Below, piece after piece: positions 26,135 through 35,514 of a stretch of 46,041 nucleotides of DNA. Every line of letters starts with the position of its first letter. Within the stretch, counting starts at the first letter, position 1. Under the pieces are notes generated by a model. That model made no database searches, was not told the origin of the DNA, and worked only from the letters and a program-made list of their open reading frames with translations. The stretch lies in contig MABD01000032.1 of NCBI GenBank assembly GCA_002162955.1, positions 1 to 46,041 on the forward strand, in the 5' to 3' direction. Both the position numbers and the translations under genes were made by a program. This DNA is from Gammaproteobacteria bacterium 45_16_T64. Lineage in GTDB: Bacteria; Pseudomonadota; Gammaproteobacteria; Pseudomonadales; Ketobacteraceae.

Positions 26135-27892
26135 ATGAAGCCATATTTAGGACTCGTTGTTGCTGGGTCATTATTACTCACAGCATGCGGTGGCGGTGGT
26201 GGGGGCGGTGGCGGTGGACCTGTCGCAACAAATCAACTCCCCGAGGATACTGAACAATTTCGCATTACATCAGAACCCTCAAAGCTCATTTTTGAGTGGG
26301 CTGATGTCGAAGTAGAAGAAGATGAAAGCGTTTGCTATCAATTGCTAGTCAATGCTGATGGTGACTCTGGATTCACCGCTTTGAAAGTTGCCGATGACGG
26401 TGACGATTCGGTAGATACTGATGCAGAGTATTGCACCGAAGATACTCAGTTCGAAATAGCCAATTCAACTCTTGATACCCACTGGAGTGGCGCTCGCTAT
26501 ATGCTGTCTTCCTGTGTAGACAGCGAAACTGATTGCAATACAGTCACAACTAGAGAGCTAACAACCGAACACATGCAAGACAGTATTGAGACTATATTGA
26601 ATCCATACTGGCAGGATATTGTAGATGTGGGTCCGATTATTAATGGATCACAATATGGCGGCGAAATGGCCATGTCTGCTGATGGAAATACGCTAGCCAT
26701 CGGATCCACCAGTGATTCAAGTTATTCGTCACTCATCAATGCCGGACATACAAATATACTGTTTGATCCCGCAACAGGAGGGGTAGATAACTCAAGAGTC
26801 GGTGCCGTTTACGTTTTCAAAAAGATCAATAATCAATGGCAGCTCGATGGGTATCTAAAAGCATCAACCAATAGCCCTCCTCTCACAGATGACTATTACA
26901 ATTGCTTTTGTGGATTCGGCAACCTCTTTGGGTCGTCCATTGATATTAGCGATGACGGAAACCGCATTATTGTTGGAGCAATGCTGCACTCGTATTCAGC
27001 TGAACAACGAGCCGCTGGGGCAGCTTATGTCTACGACAGGACAGGAGGCCAATGGCAAGAAACTCAAATTATTGAAACTGCCACCCGTGCCCACCTGCGA
27101 AATTATGGCATATTTGTTCGCATTAGCGGTATAGGCGACAGCATTGTAGTTATTAGCGATCCGCTAGAACCTGGACTGAACCCCAGTGTAGCGGAGCATT
27201 TTCTTATCGAGAATGATCAATGGGTCTTAAAAAATGACATCTCATTAGGGTTATCTATCAGATCATTCGATATGAGTCAAGATGGTACAACTCTCGCTTT
27301 TTCTAGCGGCATAGGGTTTGGCATATCCAATTATGACAACGGTGAGTGGACAACCACAATTCTTCAATCTCCAGCATCCAGTAGATCCCAAGGCTTAGTA
27401 GAACTTAGCGAAGATGGAAAAACGCTAATCATGTCTGATAGGGAAGATGACAGAAGTGATGTGCCAGGCATTAGTATATTTACGTTTAACGGTACTGAGT
27501 GGTTATATGATCAAACCCTTTATGCCGCAATTCCACACCCAGATTCCTATAGTCGCGCAAAAATTAACAATGCAGGGGATAAAATCTATGCTGCAAATTT
27601 CGGGATGGCATCTAGCCATGACATCGCTGAAGGCATCTACAAAACGGACAATTTTTTAGCGTTAGTAGCGGCACTTGAAAGCACCATTCCCGGTGAATTA
27701 TCCTCATTTATTCATGTCTTCAGTAACATCAACGGAGAATGGGAAGAAACCGACATTATATATAACTATGAGTTTGAACAGTGGGTATCTCAAAGCCGAA
27801 CCAAGTACTTAACCAATAACGATAATCTGATTTATCTGGATTTAATGGATAGCGGCGAAGGCAAGCCTCGTGACGTCATAAAGATCTATTAA
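26135..27892 (+). CDS. Poly-Gly lipoprotein with propeller-like repeats
   Basis: This 585-residue lipoprotein starts MKPYLGLVVAGSLLLTACGG; the lipobox LTAC is followed by ten consecutive glycines as a flexible tether. The body has repeated segments such as MAMSADGNTLAIGS, IDISDDGNRIIVGA and MSQDGTTLAFSSG, each followed by a G-A-V/A-Y-V-F/Y segment. This is the pattern of FG-GAP/beta-propeller repeats of surface proteins. AAGGA precedes the start at good spacing. The Asp/Gly-rich turns may bind calcium, which is inference. It is divergent from the RTX lipoprotein and may be co-regulated with it. No specific function is recognised. Confidence 0.75.
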   Translation: MKPYLGLVVAGSLLLTACGGGGGGGGGGPVATNQLPEDTEQFRITSEPSKLIFEWADVEVEEDESVCYQLLVNADGDSGFTALKVADDGDDSVDTDAEYCTEDTQFEIANSTLDTHWSGARYMLSSCVDSETDCNTVTTRELTTEHMQDSIETILNPYWQDIVDVGPIINGSQYGGEMAMSADGNTLAIGSTSDSSYSSLINAGHTNILFDPATGGVDNSRVGAVYVFKKINNQWQLDGYLKASTNSPPLTDDYYNCFCGFGNLFGSSIDISDDGNRIIVGAMLHSYSAEQRAAGAAYVYDRTGGQWQETQIIETATRAHLRNYGIFVRISGIGDSIVVISDPLEPGLNPSVAEHFLIENDQWVLKNDISLGLSIRSFDMSQDGTTLAFSSGIGFGISNYDNGEWTTTILQSPASSRSQGLVELSEDGKTLIMSDREDDRSDVPGISIFTFNGTEWLYDQTLYAAIPHPDSYSRAKINNAGDKIYAANFGMASSHDIAEGIYKTDNFLALVAALESTIPGELSSFIHVFSNINGEWEETDIIYNYEFEQWVSQSRTKYLTNNDNLIYLDLMDSGEGKPRDVIKIY

Positions 27893-27899
27893 GGTAATA

Positions 27900-27928
27900 T
27901 GCCAGGTAAGAGTACTCCTTACCTGGCA
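27900..27928. terminator. Bidirectional hairpin between lipoprotein and pilin-like genes
   Basis: An 11-bp perfect stem (TGCCAGGTAAG / CTTACCTGGCA) with a 7-base loop fills the short gap between two convergent stops. The flanks are A/T-rich but have no long T-run. Confidence 0.7.
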
Positions 27929-27935
27929 CTATTTA

Positions 27936-28772
27936 TCAAGGTTTCTCACATTGAATTAGGACGGAGACACTAAGTGGTATTTCCTCACTAGCACTATCAT
28001 CGTCATCGTCATCGTCATCGTCACCGCAAGCTACATCCGACTTTCTCCATTTATAAATGGGGAACACATGAAGTAGATCCAAAAAATGGTAGGTATCTCG
28101 CTTTACCTCTAACGAATATTTTCTTTTATTGCTTCCTAAATTCTCAGACTGAACCCTCCAGCCACGAATAATTTTCGATTTCGCACAAAAACCGGAGATG
28201 CTCGGAATCCAGTTCGATTCGCCACTATTGTCACAATTTTCAGATTCAACTACAGCCGAAGTCTCTCCACTTTTATTTTCGAACAGCACAGACTCAACAA
28301 TCTCAATATATTTTGTATTCTCGGTGGAGATTTTCGCATTCCGATCAATACTTGATTTCAGGCCTGTCCAGCCATCAACAGTGCCCCCTACCTCAGTTCC
28401 TGGAAAAGAACCCACAAAATAAGCCACTCGCTCATTGGGCACTTGGTAATTTACCGAATACTCCGATCCATTACTTTCACATTCATAAGTAAAATCACCA
28501 CCCCAACCTGTTTTTAGCGAATTTTTGTCAGTAATAAGAGAGTCGCTTTGACATAATGAGTCATAATGCCACCGACCATTATCTTTAAAATATGTATGCG
28601 CTTCGTTTAGAGCAAAACTTACCCGAGCACTCGTCAAGCTAGCCAAATTCTGGTCGCTTGACGCCCGTTTATCTATATTAGCAAATGCAAGAAGAAACAC
28701 ACTTGCCGACAATATGACTAATAAATGTACTAGAGCGATCCCTTTCTCCTGCCGAGGACTGTTACTTAACAT
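27936..28772 (-). CDS. Atypical prepilin-like protein lacking Glu5
   Basis: This 278-residue protein has a prepilin-type N-terminus: short charged leader MLSNSPRQEKG, then IALVHLLVILSASVFLLAFA. Position 5 after the predicted cleavage site is His, not the Glu that nearly all pilins need. Among pseudopilins, GspK-type tip proteins also lack Glu5. A Cys-containing globular domain follows, and near the end there is a run of nine Asp encoded by a GATGAC microsatellite (about 27993-28020). It is the last gene of the pilus operon. Size and missing Glu5 suggest a tip or initiating minor pilin, by analogy only. Confidence 0.72.
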   Translation of the reverse strand: MLSNSPRQEKGIALVHLLVILSASVFLLAFANIDKRASSDQNLASLTSARVSFALNEAHTYFKDNGRWHYDSLCQSDSLITDKNSLKTGWGGDFTYECESNGSEYSVNYQVPNERVAYFVGSFPGTEVGGTVDGWTGLKSSIDRNAKISTENTKYIEIVESVLFENKSGETSAVVESENCDNSGESNWIPSISGFCAKSKIIRGWRVQSENLGSNKRKYSLEVKRDTYHFLDLLHVFPIYKWRKSDVACGDDDDDDDDDSASEEIPLSVSVLIQCEKP

Positions 28773-28781
28773 AGGACCCCC

Positions 28782-29543
28782 TTAACCGCAGGTGATAGCA
28801 TAGGTGAATTTGATGTCGCCAGAACCACACGATGAAACATTGATATAATCAGCTAAGAACCTGGTGGATTTTACTTCCAAATATCTTCCCCATTGAGTGG
28901 CAGTGTCCGAAACTCTTACTCTATAGGACTCAACACCAAATTCATCGGGGCTACATATTTCTGATGGCTGCGCAAAAAATTTCAACTCACTTCCGCATTC
29001 AGGCATATCGACTACAATTCCAGTCTTAGACCCAATTGCATCATCAGCTTCGATCACCCCAACCTCCGAACCTCCCCCTCCCCTGGGTTTAAGGACATAC
29101 ATCGTTACTTCTGACCCCGTCACAGACGCCGCAGGCAACATACCTTCAATAATTTTTGCCAACTCGACATCACCAAAGTCTTTTGTAATCTTCAATACGG
29201 GTGCTGTCGGCGTTGATATATCACAGCTGGTTGTGTACTCAGACTCTGCATAACTCTCTATATTAATCGCTTGCTCATCATAATAACCTGAGCCCCCCAA
29301 ATTTTCGACCAGCCCACTACAAGGATCTCCCGCATTGGATTCGTCACTCCATTTGTAATCATTATCATAACTATGTGAAACCGCAGCATTGGCAATTGTC
29401 ATCATATCCGTTGCGTAGGTCTGTGCCTTCTCTAACTGGTAATCATTTAAGTATCGCTGAGCCGAGAACGCCGCCATGGATACCAAGATACCAATCACCA
29501 GGAGCATCTCGACGAGGGTGAATCCGTGAGCACTATTTTTCAT
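28782..29543 (-). CDS. Prepilin-like minor pilin
   Basis: This 253-residue protein has the type IV prepilin motif after a 7-residue leader: KNSAHG then FTLVEMLLVIGILVSMAAFS, with Glu5 present. The globular part has several cysteines and ends FTYAITCG, suggesting a terminal disulfide loop. Longer than typical major pilins, it is probably a minor subunit. It lies 9 bp from the next pilin-like gene and 12 bp from the previous one. Cleavage would need a prepilin peptidase encoded elsewhere. Confidence 0.8.
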   Translation of the reverse strand: MKNSAHGFTLVEMLLVIGILVSMAAFSAQRYLNDYQLEKAQTYATDMMTIANAAVSHSYDNDYKWSDESNAGDPCSGLVENLGGSGYYDEQAINIESYAESEYTTSCDISTPTAPVLKITKDFGDVELAKIIEGMLPAASVTGSEVTMYVLKPRGGGGSEVGVIEADDAIGSKTGIVVDMPECGSELKFFAQPSEICSPDEFGVESYRVRVSDTATQWGRYLEVKSTRFLADYINVSSCGSGDIKFTYAITCG

Positions 29544-29555
29544 TACTGATATACC

Positions 29556-30017
29556 TTAGGGCGTGAGAATTGGATTTTTTTGATCCGCGACAGAATGTAA
29601 CGAATAGGCCATTGGCGCTAAACTTATTTGACGGGGGTAAACTACCATCTTAGTGACTGATCCAGAAGTATCAAAACTTACCCCCATAAATGTTCGAGCA
29701 CTATCTTCAGCAGGCATATCCACCGAGAGCACAAGTATATTTGATGTCCCTGTAGGAGTAATCGTATACCCACCAGCATTCCATTCACTAAGATCAGGGT
29801 GAAGATTAGAATTAACACTTGTGGTGCAATCCGCTTGCGTAAGATTATCTCGTAAACATAGATTAATTTTACTTTGGGCTTCTGCGACCATTGCCTTAAA
29901 ACGAATATCTCGAAGACCGTCTGTTACTGGCACATAGAGCAGAGCGCTCATGAATACCGCGAGCCCCATCACCAATAGAATTTCTATTAATGTAAAACCC
30001 GCGTTGTTCCTGCTCAT
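29556..30017 (-). CDS. Prepilin-like minor pilin
   Basis: This 153-residue protein has the prepilin motif MSRNNAG then FTLIEILLVMGLAVFMSALL, with Glu5 present. The globular domain is small with one Cys pair (LCLRDNLTQADC). It overlaps the platform-protein gene by one base (TAATG), which indicates translational coupling. Size is close to GspH/FimT-type minor pilins. Role as a minor pilin is inferred. Confidence 0.8.
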   Translation of the reverse strand: MSRNNAGFTLIEILLVMGLAVFMSALLYVPVTDGLRDIRFKAMVAEAQSKINLCLRDNLTQADCTTSVNSNLHPDLSEWNAGGYTITPTGTSNILVLSVDMPAEDSARTFMGVSFDTSGSVTKMVVYPRQISLAPMAYSLHSVADQKNPILTP

Positions 30018-31183
30018 TAGTGTAAACCGTTTGATGCACCGCCCGCTAGCGGCAAATAGAAACCAACCACGGCAGCGACCACTGAACTCAACATAAGTAT
30101 AAATCCAATACGCGACAATGCTTTCGATATAGAACGGGCCGCATGTAGATTCTGCAGCTGCATGGTATCTTCCAATGCGCTCATAATATGTTGCTGCTCT
30201 TCATCATCCACCTCGTTAATAATGGACATACTATCAATCACCACCGGGTCCCAATCATCGGGCTCAAAGGCATCTTGAATATCTTTGGAAGTCGCTAGAT
30301 GTGCGTATATACGTCCATAGACCTCACGGGTCTCTCCAGTTGTCGAATTGAGTAATTCGTAAATAATTTCTGAATCGACAAAACCCGACGCTCTAAGCAT
30401 GCGGTATACCGATAAGAATTGCGTACCTCTATCGAGTAGCTGTTTTTTATAGAATAAATTAAAGAAAGGTGCCTTGCGAATATACTGCCACAGGAATTTG
30501 TATTGACTAATAGAAACAGCAACACCTATCAACACAAAATAGCCATAGCCGCGGATTAATTCACCGGCTGTAATCAATGCTAAGGTAAAGTAATTTGGTT
30601 TGATTGAGGGATGATTACCCGTACTCATCTCCAATAACGTTGGCCCGATAAAGGTTGGTATTATGGTAAAAAAAGCCAATCCAAGAATTATATAGATAAT
30701 GCCTAAACGAAGCTCACCACTCACCTCAGCACGAATTCGCTCCTGGGTTAAAAGGTAACGTGAAACTTCTCGCAGTGCTGCCGATAACGCCCCGGTTTTT
30801 TCCGCCGCTCTAGCCATTAAAATGGCAAAACGTTCAAAGCGAAATAATTTAAGATAATCTGATAAGCCTTCACATTCTGTCAGGCTTTCATTTTTATATT
30901 TAATCCAACCATTGCTGGTTAGCAAGGATTCAACACCTTGATGCACCGTTCGACCGGACGATAAGGAACTGCTAAGCGTCTGCATAAACACGGCCTGATT
31001 TTTAACGTCAGGCCTAGGTGGCTCCAGCAAGAAGGCCAGCTTACCCGCAAAATCCTCACTGACTGAGACAATTCGGCGCTCAGGGATTTTGGAGTTCCAG
31101 CGGGCTTCTTCCTTGGTGGTAGCTTCTATTTTAAGAGAAGCCTGGCCACCTTTGGAGTCAATATAATTAACAATAAATTGCAT
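30017..31183 (-). CDS. Pilus assembly platform protein, GspF/PilC/PilR family
   Basis: This 388-residue inner-membrane protein has two T2SSF-type cytosolic helical domains and membrane segments near 160-185 (GIIYIILGLAFFTIIPTFIG), 210-235 (YGYFVLIGVAVSIS) and the C-terminus (IGFILMLSSVVAAVVGFYLP). It is the platform through which the assembly ATPase drives pilin polymerisation. It lies between the prepilin genes and corresponds to PilR of the R64 thin-pilus set. Confidence 0.85.
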   Translation of the reverse strand: MQFIVNYIDSKGGQASLKIEATTKEEARWNSKIPERRIVSVSEDFAGKLAFLLEPPRPDVKNQAVFMQTLSSSLSSGRTVHQGVESLLTSNGWIKYKNESLTECEGLSDYLKLFRFERFAILMARAAEKTGALSAALREVSRYLLTQERIRAEVSGELRLGIIYIILGLAFFTIIPTFIGPTLLEMSTGNHPSIKPNYFTLALITAGELIRGYGYFVLIGVAVSISQYKFLWQYIRKAPFFNLFYKKQLLDRGTQFLSVYRMLRASGFVDSEIIYELLNSTTGETREVYGRIYAHLATSKDIQDAFEPDDWDPVVIDSMSIINEVDDEEQQHIMSALEDTMQLQNLHAARSISKALSRIGFILMLSSVVAAVVGFYLPLAGGASNGLH

Positions 31184-31185
31184 AT

Positions 31186-31737
31186 TTAGTTACAAACGTA
31201 TGTTATGCAAGCCATGTCTGTAGCCGCAGTACAACTAATCAGATAATCCGTCGTGGTTACTGTGGTAGCCGTACTAAAAAGTATAGTGTCGGCTGTATCC
31301 GCCGCACCACCAGAAGCCCTTGCTACCTGAGGCTTTCCAGCTGCAGAAGCTGCTATATCCTCTGCTGCAGCAGTCGGGTTTTCAGCATTTGTGGTAGGGA
31401 AAGAAACTGTTATCTGTCTTGCGGAAGCATTATAGTTCGCCTCCCATGTATCTCCCCAAGGAGTAGTAGCGAACAACCCTCTGTCAGTTAAATTGTCAGT
31501 TGCTTCATTGACATTGAGATTATCAAAATCGCAAGCTCCCGCATGCCGTGCCCTAAACGAATTTATTGCTTGAGGAACATTGGATAGTAAAAATGCCGAT
31601 GCCATCGCTACTTTCGCATCTTCTCCAGCATCATTCATTTCCACGCTTAGGTAAATTGCCAACAAGGATACAAGGGCTATCACTGTGATTAACTCAACAA
31701 GAGTAAAGCCTTTTTCTTTTTGCTTACGGATTATCAT
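31186..31737 (-). CDS. Prepilin, probable major pilin
   Basis: This 183-residue protein has a 10-residue leader MIIRKQKEKG followed by FTLVELITVIALVSLLAIYL, with Glu5. An Ala-rich globular domain ends with ACITYVCN, so a C-terminal disulfide is likely. It sits between the assembly ATPase and the platform gene, the position of pilS in R64-type operons. Size and position make it the best candidate for the main subunit; the short leader is more like type IVa pilins than the long type IVb leaders. Confidence 0.8.
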   Translation of the reverse strand: MIIRKQKEKGFTLVELITVIALVSLLAIYLSVEMNDAGEDAKVAMASAFLLSNVPQAINSFRARHAGACDFDNLNVNEATDNLTDRGLFATTPWGDTWEANYNASARQITVSFPTTNAENPTAAAEDIAASAAGKPQVARASGGAADTADTILFSTATTVTTTDYLISCTAATDMACITYVCN

Positions 31738-31800
31738 AGTTTATCTCTTCTACAGGGTTTGGTATTGGTTATCTAAGAAGACGATCACCACACAAGGAAT

Positions 31801-33576
31801 TTACTGATTTATGGCATCTAAGCCGAAAAAATTGTCGCATTCTGACACCTTATCAATATCCACTTTAGACACCTCAGCTCTCACGCTATCTAACCTATTT
31901 CTCGCCACATGTAGTGGCGATATTTTCACCTCAAGTGCATCCAACGTTGTTATACCTTTTTTGGCGAGCCGAATACCATCATCCCATAGGTCTTTGAATA
32001 CCTTACGCTCTTGTTGTGCGAACCGAATATCATTACTGCCACTACCCTTTGCGATCATTTTTTCTGACACCCGATCATTTACAAATACCTCATTAACCAG
32101 GTGCCGCCCCACATAACCAAAGTTACACTTATGACAGCCAGCATCTGGATCAAGTACTGGCACCGTATCGCCCACTCCATTTAACTCGGCAACCTCACCG
32201 TAGCTTTCCCACAGACTGACTTCTTCAGAAATAGCTTTGTTGCTAGAGCAGTGAGTGCAGACTCTATTAACCAAACGCTGCGCCGTCACCGCCAATAAAT
32301 TCTCTGCGATAAGCGCCCGGTCCATACCCAGATTGGCTAATCTATTAATAGCTCCATGGGAATCATTGGTGTGTAGTGTCGTTAGTACCAAGTGGCCTGT
32401 CATCGACGCCCTTAAGGCGAGCTCCGCCGTTTCTGCATCACGAATTTCACCCACCATAATGACATCAGGGTCATGCCTTAATAACGATTTTAGTGCCGTA
32501 GAAAACCCCATATGCTGAGAGACTTCCAAGGAGGTGATACCATCAAGTTGATCTTCTACAGGGTCTTCTATGGTATAGATGGATTTTTCGGGAAATTGAT
32601 CTCGTATATCGCGCAATAAGGATTTTAGGGTGGTAGATTTTCCGCTACCGGTGGGGCCTGTGACTACGATCAAGCCATTGGATCGACGTCCCATCGACCG
32701 TAAAATATCCACATGCTCTTCTGATAAGCCCAATTGATCCATGCGGCTGATCGAACGCATATTGTTTAATACACGTATTGTCAGCTTGGGTTTGATTTCA
32801 GTGAAGACTTTTACCGGTGCCATTTCCAATCGCATACTGACCTGTTTATGAGCCGCTTGGAATACAAGGTAACCGCTACTGGGTTCAAGGTAATTATTTT
32901 GCTTACCCACACGTTCCATTAAGTTATTTGCGACCAAACGGTACCTATCGATGGAAATAGTTTGAATATCAGGGATGCTCGATAACTGACATCGACCGTC
33001 AATACGCAACTTGATGACACCACCATGGGACTCAGGGTTGATATGTATATCACTGGCTTTACGGTTTATCGCTTCATTCAGCAGGTTATCGACAAACTCC
33101 TGCGCCCATAACCCTGTGGTTTCACTGGCAATGGCAACATCGTAGTTGGCTCGCAACACATCGTCCGACTCAAAATCCGACATTGCCAACACGCCTAGCT
33201 TCTCAAAATGCAAATGGTCTTTAGGGTCTTTTTTGCGACGAATTAACGGCTCTATTTGCTCACGATCATAGGGGTTTGTGACATACAAAATATCAGATGA
33301 TATTAACCATGGACACTTATCGTGGCTACTTCGAATAAGATCGCCGATGCCCTGCTCGTCCTGCCGATACAGTTCACAGTGGTAAATTTCCGCCAAAGCC
33401 GTCGCTAGTTGAACATCATCCACTCCTTGCTCCAACAAGCGCGGAACAATTGCATCCAAACGATCAGGAACCGAAATATTGCGAGCGACCTTCGTCGTTA
33501 GCGTTTGTTTATCGACCAATACCGAGATCAATTTCTCAAACTGAATTTCTAACCTTGAGCGAGCTACCTTTGCCAT
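31801..33576 (-). CDS. Type IV pilus/T2SS assembly ATPase, GspE/PilB/PilQ(R64) family
   Basis: This 591-residue secretion ATPase has Walker A GPTGSGKST at 307-315, the Asp box YTIEDPVEDQLDG (334-346), Walker B DVIMVGEIRDAETAE (371-385) and the His box (TLHTND). Four cysteines (440, 443, 481, 484) form the zinc-binding CxxC pair of the PilB/GspE branch; retraction ATPases (PilT) lack these. The N-terminal domain is about 150 residues. It powers assembly. No second ATPase is present in the cluster. Confidence 0.93.
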   Translation of the reverse strand: MAKVARSRLEIQFEKLISVLVDKQTLTTKVARNISVPDRLDAIVPRLLEQGVDDVQLATALAEIYHCELYRQDEQGIGDLIRSSHDKCPWLISSDILYVTNPYDREQIEPLIRRKKDPKDHLHFEKLGVLAMSDFESDDVLRANYDVAIASETTGLWAQEFVDNLLNEAINRKASDIHINPESHGGVIKLRIDGRCQLSSIPDIQTISIDRYRLVANNLMERVGKQNNYLEPSSGYLVFQAAHKQVSMRLEMAPVKVFTEIKPKLTIRVLNNMRSISRMDQLGLSEEHVDILRSMGRRSNGLIVVTGPTGSGKSTTLKSLLRDIRDQFPEKSIYTIEDPVEDQLDGITSLEVSQHMGFSTALKSLLRHDPDVIMVGEIRDAETAELALRASMTGHLVLTTLHTNDSHGAINRLANLGMDRALIAENLLAVTAQRLVNRVCTHCSSNKAISEEVSLWESYGEVAELNGVGDTVPVLDPDAGCHKCNFGYVGRHLVNEVFVNDRVSEKMIAKGSGSNDIRFAQQERKVFKDLWDDGIRLAKKGITTLDALEVKISPLHVARNRLDSVRAEVSKVDIDKVSECDNFFGLDAINQ

Positions 33577-33581
33577 TGGAC

Positions 33582-34091
33582 TTACCAGCCAATTGCCGCA
33601 AGATAGATCATGCCATTCTTTTCCAGCTGCGCACCTGAGGCAACATTTAACGATAACAATTTGTAGCCGCCCGGCAACAACATCCCTACATGGGCAACGA
33701 CCTGACCACTTGCTGTTTCAAATAGAGCACTTTTACCCATCATTTTTTTCAACTTTGGCACTGCTGTTGGTACGGCATAACTAGGTGCTGTTGCCGCAAT
33801 TGGGACAGCGCTAGAAGAAGGTTGCGCTGCCGTTTGCTCTTGTAGCCCATACATCCCGGAAAAATCGCCTGGTACAGCACCACCTGATTGTTTAAGCTCT
33901 TGGTAAGCTTTAGCCACTCTTGCCCGCTGCTCCAGTAGTTTCGCTTGATACTCCAGTTTTTGTAGCTCTCTGGCTCGAGACGCTTCCTGCTCCAGTATCT
34001 TTGCACCATCTATTGATTCAGCATATACACCACTGCCAATCAACTGCATTAATGCAATGGCAATCACTTTTACGTATAGTTTATGTCTCAT
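33582..34091 (-). CDS. PilP-like type IV pilus biogenesis protein
   Basis: This 169-residue protein has a signal peptide (MRHKLYVKVIAIALMQLIGSGVYAE without the last residues), a coiled-coil stretch rich in Gln/Leu/Glu, a Pro/Ala linker and a C-terminal beta domain containing VAHVGMLLPGGYKLLSL. The combination of helical stalk plus LPGGY-type domain matches the PilP family of R64 thin-pilus and related type IVb systems, not the PilP lipoprotein of type IVa pili. It lies 5 bp from the ATPase gene. It probably links the inner-membrane complex to the secretin. Confidence 0.72.
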   Translation of the reverse strand: MRHKLYVKVIAIALMQLIGSGVYAESIDGAKILEQEASRARELQKLEYQAKLLEQRARVAKAYQELKQSGGAVPGDFSGMYGLQEQTAAQPSSSAVPIAATAPSYAVPTAVPKLKKMMGKSALFETASGQVVAHVGMLLPGGYKLLSLNVASGAQLEKNGMIYLAAIGW

Positions 34092-34151
34092 TGTTTTAAT
34101 CTCAACTAAGGTACTTTGTAAATTCGGTTCTCACCGCTTATCGGTAATAAC

Positions 34152-34625
34152 TTATTGCCCGCCCAACACCGCAAAATTCAAGGTCGCCTTACCTTTCGAT
34201 ATGGATAGCTCATAAAGAAATGTCGGTACCGTTTGCTGAAATGCATCAGCCGTAACAAGAACGGTTCCCGGGCTGCCACTTATGGAGCCATCCCAGGACG
34301 CCAGGGGGCCTTTGTAATACTCACCCCGCCCCCCATCCTTACGGCTTAATATCACCCCAAACTCATCAGCAATAGCCGAGACATATGCCCATTGGGACCT
34401 TACCGGAGGCAACTCCTCCATCTGTCCAAGGCGCTCCGCCATCGAATTAAATTCCTGAATATCCTGTTCAAGAAAAGCAACATTTTCCTGGGAGGCTTGC
34501 TGAATGCGAGTGCTCTGACGCTTAAATACTTTGTGGCTACACAATACCAGCACCACCAATATAATGGCCCATTGCATAACCCCCCATGAATTCAGAATTT
34601 TTTTCCCCTTATGAAACAATTCCAT
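34152..34625 (-). CDS. Small bitopic pilus assembly protein (PilO/GspM-like topology)
   Basis: This 157-residue protein has a short cytosolic start, one membrane segment (VMQWAIILVVLVLCSHKVF), a coiled coil (QQASQENVAFLEQDIQEF) and a small periplasmic alpha/beta domain. The layout is that of PilO/PilN/GspM alignment-complex proteins, but no family signature is certain. It shares a one-base TAATG overlap with the upstream gene, so it is translated with it. Confidence 0.6.
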   Translation of the reverse strand: MELFHKGKKILNSWGVMQWAIILVVLVLCSHKVFKRQSTRIQQASQENVAFLEQDIQEFNSMAERLGQMEELPPVRSQWAYVSAIADEFGVILSRKDGGRGEYYKGPLASWDGSISGSPGTVLVTADAFQQTVPTFLYELSISKGKATLNFAVLGGQ

Positions 34626-35512
34626 TACAAAGCCCCCACAGTTACGTTAACAACCCATTCCCCTGAATTTTTAAGGCTATATTCCGTGTTAAACCACCCG
34701 ACGTGACTACTAGGATCAGCTCCCCTGTCGGGAAATATGAAGGTAAAATCATTTTGCTTAAATTCTTGAGCTCCTTGAGTCGTTAGCTGCTTTTCGTAAG
34801 CCCAGACTTCAGCGATCTTAGTGATTTTTTCATGATCATTCGGTACGTCGGTGATTCTTGATGTTTTTAGCCCATCCAAACCTGCCAACAAATAATCTCG
34901 CATAGCCGATTTATCCAATATCTCTTGATTCTCGTAGCGGTGATACTGTAACAAGGAGAAATCTGTTGCTGTAGCCAACAACACTACACATGCAGCCACT
35001 GATACACTGCTAATCCAAGCAGCTCGAGCTTTCTTTTTTCGTTTAGCTTGAAGTTCTTCAGCCATCTGCGCCTGGTTTTCGGGCAACGATAAGTTACCCA
35101 GATCCGGCGCAATCACCGCCGCATCATCGAGGGTGAAGCTCGCATCTGCGGCAAAAAAACCGGCCTCATAATCTCCCGAAAACTCGGCTCGACCTAAGTC
35201 ACAATGGATGTAAAACCCATCCATCGGAGAAGACTGGACTACCTGAAGCGACTTACGATAAGACACAAGGCCACTATTAATTAGCGTCTGCCAAAGACCG
35301 TAGATAGGCACGTCGGGATACGTTTCTCGAATATTTTCTATGTCGGCTTCATTAACGTGAATAGCTGGCGTTTGGTTAACGGCTTCTTGCAGTTCAACAT
35401 ACAGGTGCTGCTCACTTAAAGGGACAATACCCACCAAGTCCGGCATCAATATAACGCACCGACCTTCAATAGTGACGGGGATGTTCACAAACTCCGCAAA
35501 AAAATCAGACAC
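34625..35512 (-). CDS. Bitopic pilin accessory protein (PilO2-like)
   Basis: This 295-residue protein has a cytosolic domain of about 170 residues, a basic stretch (AKRKKKARA), one membrane segment (AAWISSVSVAACVVLLATAT) and a periplasmic domain of about 100 residues. This large-cytosolic plus single-pass plan is that of the pilin accessory protein PilO of R64-type pili, which replaces the PilM/PilN pair of type IVa systems; it is shorter than usual. It starts with GTG and lies 2 bp from the secretin stop. The assignment rests on topology and position. Confidence 0.55.
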   Translation of the reverse strand: MSDFFAEFVNIPVTIEGRCVILMPDLVGIVPLSEQHLYVELQEAVNQTPAIHVNEADIENIRETYPDVPIYGLWQTLINSGLVSYRKSLQVVQSSPMDGFYIHCDLGRAEFSGDYEAGFFAADASFTLDDAAVIAPDLGNLSLPENQAQMAEELQAKRKKKARAAWISSVSVAACVVLLATATDFSLLQYHRYENQEILDKSAMRDYLLAGLDGLKTSRITDVPNDHEKITKIAEVWAYEKQLTTQGAQEFKQNDFTFIFPDRGADPSSHVGWFNTEYSLKNSGEWVVNVTVGAL

Positions 35513-35514
35513 AA

